From assembly GCA_963970005.1 (NCBI GenBank), contig CAXAMN010027495.1, forward strand, positions 438,611 through 502,610: DNA of 64,000 nucleotides, in the 5' to 3' direction. This DNA is from Durusdinium trenchii (taxonomy: Eukaryota; Sar; Dinophyceae; Suessiales; Symbiodiniaceae). The stretch's first letter is position 1. Every line of letters begins with the position of its first letter. Positions 33,021-43,196 of the stretch are shown piece by piece. The position numbers and the translations under genes are program-made. Under the pieces are notes generated by a model. It was not told where the DNA came from and did no database searches. It saw only the letters and a list, made by a program, of their open reading frames with translations.

Positions 33021-34775
33021 AGCGCGTCTTGTCGCACATGTTTTGACAGATGAACGCTGTTCTTTAGAACTGGATTGACGGCGTAGGCAAATTGCGCTCT
33101 TTGTGGTGCCCTTTTCGGTCCTGGTGGGGTGGTGCATCGACCGCCCGCAACCATCTGAGAAAAACGCTCAACAAACAAGCAAAACGATGTATCTTCTTTG
33201 CTTTGTCGTTAATTAAATGTTTAAAGTTTTTCCCTCCTGTCAACCGAGAGTCTCTAGATTCTATATGTCACCGCTTTGGCGGCTGCGCGAGCGCTGCGCG
33301 CTAGACCTCTGTTTGGCGACAGAACATATATATCATAACACACGTCAGAACGCACAACAGAACCAAAGTCAGACCATAAATGCCTCAACGCATTCAGATT
33401 ACATCTGCAACTTGACACATGTCAGACGTAGATCCAGAGGATAAGTCAGAGCACATGTCCGATTTTACGACGCGGCGCATGTCAGAACACACGCCAAAAA
33501 GGACGTTTAGGGACACATTCCAGAACATTTTCCACCATTTATGCTTGAAAGATATGTCAGAACGCAACTTGACGCCAGAACCAATAGGCACTCAGCGCTT
33601 GACAGGAAGGTCTAGGGAAAGCTCACTGAAGGTGATTGCGCTTTTTTCTTGAAGAAGTTGGCGCAGGGAGGTGGGTCCAGTCTTGGTGACGGCGCACATT
33701 GCTCCCTCCCACCACGCCCAATCGTCTCCTTTCGCCGCGCAAGCTGCCATTCGTCCAAATCAGAAAGCTGCAGACGATGCGCGCACACTGCTAGAGCAAG
33801 ATGCCTTTCAGCCAGATGAGAAGGGCAGAAGATGCAAACGCACTGCCAGAACAACTTCGCAATTTCGGTTTCACACCCCAACATGACTACCCCCAGCCGC
33901 TCAAAGACTAAGAATGTAGACGTTTGTAAACTCATATAGACGTGTATAAAGCCATACGCTCATGTAGACGTCTTTGGAGCCATTTTGACGTCTATATCGT
34001 CCTGTAGACTTCTTCAGAGTCATATAGAGGTGGGGGCCACTCAAAGTAAAGCAAGTGTTGCCTTCGTTGTCAGCGTTCGAATCACTGGTCGTTCCCGATG
34101 TTCCATTGCGATTCGACATCTTCCGCTTGGCGACGTCGTTGAGGATGGACTTAAACTTTGGGGCCCTCAATGTCACAGCGAGAGACTCGCCGCCGCAAAG
34201 TGGAACACGCAAAAGTGTAAACTTATTGGAAAACTGTCAACGCTGGAACGAAATTCAACGCAGAATTTGTCTTTAAACTTTGTGTTTGCTCTCTTGTGGA
34301 AATGTACGTGTCAGGTCATGACGCTCAGCGTGATCGTTGTGCTCTCCATGGTGGTCGACGGACAGCCCAGCTCTTGAGTTTGACCACCCGGGACTCAACA
34401 GCACTCCTCGTGACTCCATGCGCTTGATTTCCACGTCAACAACTCATGACTCATGTTGGCGCGTGTGTGTTTTTGTGGAGCGGAGTCAACTTCTCACTGG
34501 GTTTTGTTTCACATAAAGGGAAAACCAAGCAAACGAACTAGTAAAATTGTGTTCTTTTAGTTTTTGCTGCTGTCACCCTAAAGCCTTTCGCGACTCACCC
34601 ATAACCCGTCGTGACTTGTTAGTCGCAGTGACTACAGTGACCCGCAACGGGGTCAAACCCGAACACAGTCCTGAAGGAGACGTCTCAGTTCACAAAGACC
34701 GCTTGTATGACAATGAATTTGTTAAAGTCTGTTTCGATGCATACTGACATCGCGAAGAGAGTTGTCGAACACCTA
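33021..34775. other. no recognisable gene
   Basis: Frames up to about 130 codons are open but show no domain. Weak repetition occurs at 33330-33560 (GTCAGA-AC words) and 33900-34030 (ATAGACGTCT-like words about every 25-30 bp). Confidence 0.35.
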
Positions 34776-35099
34776 CTGGGATGAACCGTGGGTTTAAAGC
34801 AGTTACTAGAAGTAATGAGGTGAGTTGTAAGTGTTATAACATTCACAGGTCCAAGTTATAACCATTTACAAAACTGCTTGTAAACTGTCATAACTACTTA
34901 TAACTACTTATAAGTATGCTACATGGTCGTAAAACTTAGCATAAATGATGTTACGTTCTTATGACTTCAAGTTGCTAAACGTTTAGAAGTTATACTATAG
35001 TATACCATGTTATACCGTACTTGTACCATATATATATATATATCTAAGTATGTCATAAATACACCCTACTAACCTTTATACACCCACAGTTCATCCCAG
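34776..35099. mobile_element. element E: 324-bp TIR element, TA target
   Basis: The ends CTGGGATGAACCGTGGGT (34776 onward) and its reverse complement ACCCACAGTTCATCCCAG (35082-35099) differ at one position and are each flanked by TA (34774-34775; 35100-35101). The interior is AT-rich with TATAACTACTTATAA words and no ORF. An inverted, diverged relative lies at 53378-53678. Typical of a miniature inverted-repeat element. Confidence 0.8.
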
Positions 35100-35101
35100 T
35101 A

Positions 35102-35878
35102 AGATGCAAAGCATGTTTTTGAAGAATATATAGGAACGTAATCATCAAGACTGAAATTTCGTAAACCTCTCCGAACCTGGTTTTCTGGCCAGGACCTTGA
35201 GCTAAGGATTTGGGGCTTTCTCCTTTTTCTTGTCATCTGTTTCTGTCACCTGCATGGTATATATGTATTCTCTATATATCTCCTACAGGGTTCTTACGGT
35301 GACAGGAAGAGAGGACAAAGTTGGGGCCATTTGGCTGCGCACAGTGAACCCAGCCTGATTGTGGCAAACAACGACAACAGGTTCTTTTCTTCACCGCTGT
35401 GAGTTCTCGGTGAGTTTCGCATTGTAGACCTACTTTCGGCCCACTAAGTTCATAAGGTTTTCACACGTTTTCATTGTTAGCCGACGTTTTCAACAGATTC
35501 GTCAGCTGCTTCGCCGTATTCCTTTTCTTCGCCCTCACCGTTGTCCATGTTTTGCTTCAGGTCTGCTTGCGGTTTTTCAGCCGGTTGGGTAGCCATCAAG
35601 GCATTTTCCCTTGTTTGAATTGATTCTTCTCGATATTTTGGGCGCGCTTGTAGGTAGGCCGATGGATGGCTAGCTGGAATGGGTGGGTGGAGAGATGCTG
35701 GAGGTAGAGAGACAGAGATGTAGAGAGGACATGGGGGGATTTGAAGATGGGGAAAGATGAAGACGTTGCGCTCAAGCGCCACTGAGCTCACGGCATCCGG
35801 GTGCCCGGGGCTAAGGTTCCACTCGAATGAAGCGTTTAGCGTCAAAAGAGTTGGCACGCGTCCTGTGCCAACGCCCTT
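35102..35878. other. no supported gene; one minus-strand ORF
   Basis: A 126-codon minus-strand frame (35477-35857) has a Pro-rich middle (PPASLHPPIPASHP) and acidic end (NGEGEEKEYGEAADESVE). It is not recognised and could be chance. A polypyrimidine TTTCTCCTTTTTCTTGTC and TA-rich tract lies near 35220-35280. Confidence 0.3.
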
Positions 35879-36469
35879 ACTTGATCCTTGTTTTGTTACA
35901 ATGAGTTAACATAATTATGGTCACTTATGTGAATTAGCAACTCGTTACAACTATGTGTTAACTAAGTATAACTAGGTTTTAACTATGTACAACTAGTGTT
36001 GATTTTTAAAATATGTTAAGTTAGTTAGTAACTTTCTGATGAAGTTATGTAACTAACTTAACTCATGTTAACTCTGTATAATTTTTTGAGCTTGATCTAG
36101 CTCATTTTCATTTGCCAGAAAATGATGATGTGGTTGTATATTATTTGCATTAAGTAGATATGCGCGGACCAAACAAAAAACAACATAACAAATTATATCT
36201 GGTTTTTGGTTGCTGAATTGAGCATATTTATTTCCTGAACTTCTTTTGTTCTTGACATTTTCAAAAATGATTTTCCTTTTTGGTGGACATGCAAAAGCTT
36301 GTCAAAACAGAAATGCATGTTTTGTGGCACATTCTGCATGACATGTCACAACCTACAAAAGCCATGTTTTGGCCATATTTGGTTTCAATTTTTCTGTGGG
36401 CATGCATTATACCCTTTTTTAGGAACCAGAGTTGCCAACTCCAGTGCCAGCAAATTGCAGCCAGCAATG

Positions 36470-37030
36470 GTGGACATCTCCTACCGCTGCCAAATCACAT
36501 ACCAAGAGGAGAAGCCAGTGAGAGACTTGGTTGAGGAGCACCAAGGCCAAAAGTTCCTCAAGATCAGTGCCACCAACTATGCCATTTGCCAACTGGTTTG
36601 CGGTGGCAAGCTGCCCACTAAGAACCCCAGCTTGGCCAAGAGCAAGGAATTGCAAACATTGGTCCAAGCCAGGAATGACAAGATCCAAGAACTTTTGGCA
36701 GCACCAGAAGAAGATACCCAAGAAGGCCAAGAATTGTTTGACTCAGAGATGCCAGCAAACAAAGGCACCAAAAAAAGAAAAGCCAAAGCCATGGAAGCAG
36801 CAGGTGACAAGTGTTTGGTTGGTGGCCAAAGACCAACCAAGTGCCATGGAGCCAGAACCTTTGAGAGAAGTCATTTGCCATTTGGGAGCTGGCTGCCAAA
36901 TTGCCTTTGCCCAACCCAGCAGAGGTTACAAGACCGCAAAGGAAGGCTGAAGCCACAGGTGACCACAGCAGTGGTGGCAACAAAAAGACAAGTTGCAGCC
37001 AAGGATTGCAAAAGCCAATGTTTGGCCTAA
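36470..37030 (+). CDS. element F accessory ORF 1
   Basis: From the ATG at 36470 (MVDISYRCQITYQEEKP) 187 codons stay open. The first ~60 residues are compact and hydrophobic/charged (QKFLKISATNYAICQLV); a charged helical part follows (KSKELQTLVQARNDKIQELL), then a basic KKRKAKAM segment resembling a nuclear signal. The reading upstream to 36299 is probably non-coding, since it carries the AT-rich left flank. No named family. Its position before the transposase matches the accessory gene of element C. Confidence 0.4.
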   Translation: MDISYRCQITYQEEKPVRDLVEEHQGQKFLKISATNYAICQLVCGGKLPTKNPSLAKSKELQTLVQARNDKIQELLAAPEEDTQEGQELFDSEMPANKGTKKRKAKAMEAAGDKCLVGGQRPTKCHGARTFERSHLPFGSWLPNCLCPTQQRLQDRKGRLKPQVTTAVVATKRQVAAKDCKSQCLA

Positions 37031-37283
37031 AAAGCACAAAGAATAAACGTCACAAAAATCCACACATGGCCATTGTTACAATAATCATCAAAGCAAGAAG
37101 AACCATTATCAATCCACAGTTTCCATTGACAACACCTATAGGCTGATGTTTTTGAATGGTGCTGCTGTTTCCACAAATTAAGGAAATGGCACATCCAAGA
37201 AGAACAGCAATCAACCAAGGTCCACCATCGGTGCATCTGTATGTGAAAAACCAAGTACCAAGCCTTTTTCTGAACCAGCCACG

Positions 37284-37685
37284 GTGGAGAAAGTGGCTGC
37301 CCAAGTGAAAGCCATGATGGATGGCAGTTTGGCCATCAACCAGAAAGTCAGCCAGGTCATTGACCTGTTGGAGTTTCATGGGTTGGCCCACAAAGTGGTC
37401 CTGAAACCATCACAAATTCTATGCCACCCTGACAACAGGGGTGGGACCGCGGTGTCCTACCATGATGCTTGGACCAAGGGCATGGCCATGCTGGGTGTTG
37501 GAATCCAGACCAGCCTTCTGCAGGGTTCCATAGCGATAGAGATGTCCAAAGATGAAGGCAAGAGAAAGGTACAGGTTTCCAAGAATGAGCAGTTGTTTCA
37601 TGAAGCCAATGGCCACCTTGCACCCCTCAGTGGCCAGGAACGTTCCTTGTCTATTTCAATGGTCTATATGACACCATTATTTTGA
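37284..37685 (+). CDS. element F accessory ORF 2
   Basis: 134-codon frame: MEKVAAQVKAMMDGSLAINQ, then VSQVIDLLEFHGLAHKV, CHPDNRGGTAVSYHDAWTKG and MLGVGIQTSLLQGSIAIEM. From memory, the motif N-R-G-G ... H-D-x-x-x-K-G-x-x-x-x-x-x-G recurs in large, uncharacterised protein families of Symbiodiniaceae. It could be a conserved domain of this transposon class rather than a host gene, since it lies inside the TIRs and its DNA shows the TTGGCCA bias. Function unknown. It may join ORF 1 by splicing. Confidence 0.45.
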   Translation: MEKVAAQVKAMMDGSLAINQKVSQVIDLLEFHGLAHKVVLKPSQILCHPDNRGGTAVSYHDAWTKGMAMLGVGIQTSLLQGSIAIEMSKDEGKRKVQVSKNEQLFHEANGHLAPLSGQERSLSISMVYMTPLF

Positions 37686-38084
37686 AGCTCCCATAAAGAC
37701 AGCCATACTGCATATACTGGTTTCAAATGTGTTGGCAATACAATAAATCTTGCTTGTTGATCACATGGCCCATACACTGCCCAGGCTGTTTGTCTTTGAG
37801 TTCCAGCCAATGGAACACCATTTTATGGTCACTCCAAAAAAGCCAAGTTGGCCAATCCACTTCCAAATGCCACTATGGCAGATATGTTTTGCAAAACCAT
37901 TTTATGGTCACTGTTCCCAAAAGCCAAGTTGGCCAATCTATTTCCCAATGCCAATATGGCATTTACATGTTACAAAAGCCATTTTTATGGTCCATTGTTC
38001 AAAAAGCCATTTTGGTCAACTATGGTTTTGCGCAAGGTTAAAACCATTTTGTCTTGCAGCCATGTGGTGAAGTAAGGGAAGGAA
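37686..38084. other. motif-rich spacer in element F
   Basis: No gene credible; the open frames are driven by repetition. A roughly 75-bp imperfect repeat (TTTTATGGTCACT, AAAAGCCAAGTTGGCCAA, AATGCCANNATGGCA) occurs about three times and holds the clearest palindromic words of element F. Confidence 0.5.
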
Positions 38085-38570
38085 GCAAAATCCAATAACT
38101 AAAACTGTGGACAGTTTTTGGTGAAGCAAAGGAAGAAATCAAAACCTAATGACTAAAACTGTGGACAAACATTTNNNNNNNNNNCCTAATGACTAAAACT
38201 GTGGACAAACATTTTTGGTGAAGTAAGGGAAGAAATCAAAACCTAATGACTAAAACTGTGGACAAACGTTTTTGGTGAAGTAAGGGAAGGAAACAAAATC
38301 AAAAAACTAAAACTGTGGACAGATTTTGGGTTAAGTAAAGAAAGGAAGCAAAACCTAATGACTAAAACTGTGGACAATATCTTTGGTGTAGTAAAGTAAA
38401 AAACAAAACCTAATAACTAAATCTGCGCATATTTTTTAGGTGAAGTAAAGTAAGGAGGCCAAATCTAATATTTAGACTGGTGGACTTTTTTCTGAAGTAA
38501 AGAAAGAAAAACGTAATGACTAAAACTATGGACAAAAATCTTTGGTGAAGTACAATCAGGAAACAAAATC
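38085..38570 (+). repeat. ~57-bp tandem repeat in element F
   Basis: About eight units of CTAATGACTAAAACTGTGGA, CAAACATTTTTGGTGAAGTA, AGGGAAG-AAATCAAAA, increasingly degenerate to the right. Ten Ns sit inside the array, so its length is uncertain. Confidence 0.9.
38175..38184. other. assembly gap (10 N)
   Basis: Ten unresolved bases within the 57-bp tandem array; the true unit number is unknown. Confidence 0.99.
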
Positions 38571-38574
38571 TAAT

Positions 38575-38915
38575 AGATTTGAATCTAAACCTACAGGTTC
38601 GAGGTTTAGAAACTTAAGCTCAAAATATGAATCTAAATTTTTTTGGTTTTAAAATTTAGATTCAGAATCTGAATCTTAAATCTTGGGTTTAGAGAGTTAG
38701 CTTCAGAATCTGAATCTAAAATCTTGGTTTTGGAGAGTTAGATTCAGAATCTGAATCTAAAGTCTTGGATTCGGACAGTTAGATTCAGAATGTGAATCTA
38801 AAATCTTGGATTTGGAGAGTTAGATTCAGAATTTGAATCTAAAATCTTGGATTTGGAGAGTTAGATTCAGAATCAGAATCTAAAATCTTGGATTTGGATA
38901 GATAGATTCAATATT
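38575..38915 (+). repeat. ~41-bp tandem repeat in element F
   Basis: About seven units of GTTAGATTCAGAATCTGAAT followed by CTAAAATCTTGGATTTGGAGA. The core GATTCAGAATCTGAATC is itself a palindrome. Confidence 0.9.
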
Positions 38916-39447
38916 AAAAAATATCAATTTTATAAAACAAAATAACAAATAGTAGTAATTTTCAAAACAAAACAATATAGAAAACATAGTGATTGTAAAT
39001 ACTAGTTTTAATATATTTTCCAAAAATATATTTTCAAACAATTTTAAAAATAACATAAGTTTCATTCAAACGAAAAAATCTATTAATGGTTTATATGATT
39101 TGCATGGTTGACCAAAAGCCACTGTGGCCTTCATATTTAGAAACAAAAATATATATACCACTGAAGTTGTGAAATTGTATCAAAAGCCAATATGGCCCAT
39201 CACAAAGTATATCCAAAAGCCAATGTGGCCTTTGGAATTTATATATACACATACATAATAGTATATCTATCTACTATTATAGCCATTTATGCATCAGAAG
39301 AACATGCCAGAACATGTAGAACATAAGCACTATATAAAGTGTTCTATCAATAATTTAAATTAAGCTGTAGCAACACCAATCGTGTAATTCATACCAACCA
39401 TTTACAAACCAATTGAAGCCCAAAGAGGTACCACAAACCAGTAGCCA
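38916..39447. other. AT-rich non-coding part of element F
   Basis: No gene. Three clear words (GCCACTGTGGC, GCCAATATGGC, GCCAATGTGGC) lie at 39118-39225 between AT-rich stretches. Confidence 0.5.
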
Positions 39448-41713
39448 TGGCAGAGCGAGTGGATCCACAGGCCACCACCAGTGATTCCAGTGCCACCTCC
39501 AGTGATTCCAGTGACACTGTTGTGTCCAAAGGAGTTGGCCAGGATGAGGGCCAATGATGCAGATTGCACCAATGTGCCCAAGGCTCCCAGAATGGCAGAG
39601 GTGGCCAGGAGTTCCACCAGTGAGGCCAGTGGTTACCAAGGACCAGGCATGCTGCAAGCCAATGATCCCATAGATATTCCAATTGAGACTACAGAGTCAC
39701 CAGAGTATGATCCCTTTGCCACCATACCCAGCACACCAAAGCCAGATGAGGCCAGCATGTTCAGCAGAGACCAGCTGCTGGCCCAAGCCAAGGCTAGATG
39801 CTAGATCACCACCACCCAGCTTGTTTTTGGCCGTAAGGTCACCAATGGGCAATGTGGAGAGCTTCCACGCAATTCCTGCAGAGCCCAAAGGCATACCCCA
39901 GGGCAGCAAGTGTTGCAGTGCCACCAGACCACTCATGATGGCCATCTACAACCACAATGGGGCATGGACCCAAAGCCATGCAGACTGCCCATCTTCAATA
40001 CACCATCCATGGGGGCTCATACTGTACTGTGATGAAATCATCCCAGGCAATGTCCTGGGGAGGGCAGAAAGAAAGGTATGGACCATATACTGCAGCTTCC
40101 TCCAGTTTGGGCACCACTTGTCCAATGAAGACTCATGGCTCACTATCAGTGTGGAAAGGTCCAACTTTGTGGCCACCTTGGATGGAGGCATTGCCCAAAT
40201 GATGGGCCATATCTTAGAAAGCATCTTCTGTTGCCCCATCCAAGACCCCAGGCTTGGCATCAAGCTGAAAGCTAGCAGTGGGGACACCACTTTGTGTTTC
40301 CACTTAGCAATGGTTTTGGCCGATGGTGTTGCTGCCAAACAGGTTTGGTCTAGCAAGGGCGACTCAGGAACAAAGTTTTGTTTGTTGTGTGCCAATGTCC
40401 ATGGCCAAGTGGTTAAGCATGCAGATGAAGCCCAACATGAATTTCATTGTGCTACCACTCAATACAGCCAGCTCAGGCTGGTCACTGACCAGGACTTGTT
40501 GGACAGCTACCAAAGATTGCATACCAGGTCCAGTTCTTGCACAAAGACAACTTTTGCACAGTGGCAGCAGGCCACTGGTCTGACATATTCCAAACATGCC
40601 CTAATGTTGAACCAGCCATTGCTGGAGAAAGGGGTAATCAGACCAGCCACACAATTTTGCCACGATTGGATGCATGGAGTGCTCCAGGGCACTGCCCCAT
40701 GTGTACTCCACCACCTGTTTACCAGCTTGGCCACAGAAGGCTTTGATTGCTATGCCTTCTTTGAAAGATATTTCCAACGTTGGCAAAACCCAACAGGTTG
40801 GAAGGCGAACTATTTTCACCAATTGTTTGAGAAGAAGAAAATGGAAAAATCCAAGAATGCCAGAAAATTCAGTTGCACAGCAGCAGAATGTTTAGGCATT
40901 TACCCGATAGTGAGGCATTGCGTGTGCACCATCATCCAGCCTCAAGGCTTGTGAGTGGCAGCTGTGAACGCCTTTTTTGCAATGTCAGAAGTCATGGACC
41001 AATGCCATGGTGGTGCGCAATGGAAAGCCGCCGCAAGGCAATCCTTGTTGAGCGCTGTGGAAAAAGCCAATGCATCATTTTTGACTGCTTGGCCAGAAGA
41101 AACCATGATCAAGAAATGGCATTGGCAGTTGCACCTACCAGATGCATTGTCCAGATTTTCCACTCTTCCAAGCTGCTTCACAGCTGAAAGGAAACACAAA
41201 AGCATTTCAGCTTTGGCAACCAAATTGACAAGAACCACCAGTTATGAGAAGCACCTCCTGCAGCAAGTGCTTTCCACTGAAATTTGCACTTTACAGCAGC
41301 CAGATCAATTTCCCAAAGTTTGCCACATGTGGAAACCAAAGCTTGCCACCCAACAGGACCAAGTGGCCATGGCACCTTTTTTGAGCCAACCTTGCCTTCA
41401 AGCACAAAGTTCGACTGTGGCCATTTTGGCCAGAGGTGGCCAAATTTCAGGTGGAGATGCCATCACTTTTTCAGAAGGCAATGACCAATGGAAAGTGGCA
41501 CTTGCCATAAAGCATTTCCAGGTATTTGGCTTGCAAACCACTTTGGTCCAATTGTGGTCCATACAGACAATGGACCAATACCATGCCAAATGCGAGGTGA
41601 CAGCCTCCAATGGGCTGATTCCATTGAGCAACATTTTGTTCCCAGTGCCATACAGTAAAAGCAATCACCAAGTGACTGTGCTGTTGCCATACCAATGCTA
41701 CAGTCGAAGATAG
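39448..41713 (+). pseudogene. element F transposase, nearly intact
   Basis: The ATG at 39448 (MAERVDPQATTSDSSATSSD) begins a Ser/Thr-rich leader. One frame change near 39540 and another near 39800 lead into a long frame to 41713, broken only by one in-frame TGA at 40952-40954. Blocks in order: VERSNFVATLDGGIAQMMGH, LADGVAAKQVWSSKGDSGTK with C-x2-C, ATQFCHDWMHGVLQG, CLGIYPIVRH, then after the TGA VNAFFAMSEVMDQ, and LPSCFTAERKHK. The fragment at 3.86-4.99 kb repeats these blocks. Acidic residues in LADG, HDWMH and AERKHK are candidates for a DDE triad; this and the resemblance to Tnp2/CACTA-type transposases are inference. The sequence on both sides of the TGA is conserved, so the stop is more likely a mutation than an intron. 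Confidence 0.6.
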
Positions 41714-42667
41714 CAGGAAAACAAATGTGTCTGCGCAGCTGTCTTTTGCAGTCAAACTACCAAAGGCAATGATGGCTCATCAAAGGCCATGGTGGCTCAT
41801 CAAAGGCCATGATGGCTTCTTCCATCCATCAAGAAATGTTTGCACGCGTCAATGCACCACGACAGAAATTTGTTTTTGCGAAAGTATTGTTTATCTATCT
41901 TTCTTTTCCTTTAGAAAATGCACATTAGTTTATCAAAATTCTTTGTATCAAAATCATTTTGATTCTCTGAAAAACTTAAAGCCAAATTTGATTTTGGAGA
42001 GACCATTTTTAGAGTTATAACTAGTTAGCTAGAGTTAGCAACTCAAGCTAATAATTACATAACTGATCTTAACTAACTTAACTTCTTATAACAAAACAAG
42101 GGTCTCAAGTGATTTCGTGATCTGAAAATTCAACGTTCGTTCCAGGTTGGCTATTATGTAGACGGTCTGTGGAGGGCCATCTCGTTCAACACTAGGAAGC
42201 CTAAGCTCGCGCAGGTCAAAGCAGTAACGGGCTGACGCACCGCTTGAATCAAACGTTTAGCTTGTCCAGGGACCACAGGACCTTGGGAGACGGCCGTGTT
42301 CCAAATTCTGATGAAGCCATCTTCGCTTGCGCGTGTGCTTTGGCGCGTCCGAATGAAGGCCGCTTCTGTTGCTTTCCGGTTTCGAGACATGGCTCTGTCG
42401 CTACACCGAAGCCTCTGCCTTCGAGCCCAGACAGTTTATACGCATACATACAGACTAAACAAACGCCTAGAAGAAAACCAAGACATCGCCGCGCGCAGAG
42501 TAGTACAAACTCTTTTTACCTGCAGGGGCATCTCTGCGCACATTAAGAATGAATTGCAAATAAATTAATCACCTTCTCATATACACGTGCTATGTCAGAG
42601 GAGTCGAAGCGGAATGGTATAGTGCTGCGGACTCCTTCACTGCGGGCAAGCTCCGACCGCGCAGGGT
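41714..42667. other. right end of element F, then no recognisable gene
   Basis: 41760-41820 holds three AAAGGCCATG(A/G)TGGCT repeats, then the AT-rich right subterminal zone and TIR (to 42110). After that I see no gene; open frames at 42244-42570 have no domain. Confidence 0.4.
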
Positions 42668-43039
42668 TCAGCATGTCCCACTACCGTCAAGGCTCTGGCC
42701 ATGGATTATGATCGTGGCTAACTGTCCATCCCGAGCCATGCTTGTTTCCAGCTCTTCTTCCAACGGACCCAAGATATCGACGGCTTCTTGAGCTAATGAA
42801 ATGGAAGCCGGAAGCGTCGCCTGTCGAGGAACCGCTTCCTCATCAGAGGCGTCTAGCTGTATCGGCGCCGTGTCAGCGAACATAGTGCGCAAATTGTGAC
42901 GCATACCTACGTCTTCAAAGCGCGGTCCCCAAAGATGTACTCGCTTGTTGGAGATGAGGACTGCGTGAATCTCCTTCAGCATGCCCGGAGCTTTTCTCTT
43001 TCGCGCAGAAAGAGGAGCGTGTGGCAGTCGCAGCGACAT
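42668..43039 (-). CDS. unassigned minus-strand ORF
   Basis: From the ATG at 43039, 123 codons: MSLRLPHAPLSARKRKAPGM, LKEIHAVLISNKRVHLWGP, then an acidic region (DASDEEAVPRQ; DILGPLEEELETSMARD). Composition is protein-like and free of the element words. I recognise no domain. It is on the same strand as the gene at 43197-45058 and 160 bp beyond its stop, so it might be a further exon of it. Confidence 0.3.
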   Translation of the reverse strand: MSLRLPHAPLSARKRKAPGMLKEIHAVLISNKRVHLWGPRFEDVGMRHNLRTMFADTAPIQLDASDEEAVPRQATLPASISLAQEAVDILGPLEEELETSMARDGQLATIIIHGQSLDGSGTC

Positions 43040-43196
43040 GAAGAAGCTAAGGTTCCTCCGTCTATATTTATAAATGTGGAACTGAGAAGGGGCTGCAGAA
43101 AGTATAACTAGCAAACGAAACGAAGACATCTGCATCGAGCTAACCCAGTGCTTTTTTCACGCGTCTATAGCAGCTCTTCCCAGTCTATTTATACGG

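Larger units (their letters stand above)
35879..42110 (+). mobile_element. element F: 6.2-kb TIR transposon, motif GCCA-N3-TGGC
   Basis: The ends are inverted: ACTTGAT-CCTTGTTTTGTTA at 35879 and reverse-complement ACTTGAGACCCTTGTTTTGTTA ending at 42110. AT-rich subterminal zones at both sides repeat GTTAACT/TAACTAGTT words. The palindromic word GCCA-N3-TGGC recurs (37855, 37870, 37925, 37945, 39120, 39187, 39213 and others). The coding parts are also unusually rich in TTGGCCA. Three plus-strand gene regions are seen: 36470-37030, 37284-37685 and the transposase 39448-41713. Target duplication is not clear. Confidence 0.65.

Noticed and set aside
39389-39682. Minus-strand Trp/His-rich frames over the element F gene
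   Set aside because: Antisense shadow of the transposase leader created by the CCA/TGG bias of the element.
40952-40991. A very short GT-AG intron around the TGA of the element F transposase
   Set aside because: The sequence it would remove (VNAFFAM) looks like conserved coding sequence, so a nonsense mutation is more likely.
42590-42670. Possible tRNA or tRNA-derived SINE head
   Set aside because: The A- and B-box patterns and a cloverleaf could not be formed.
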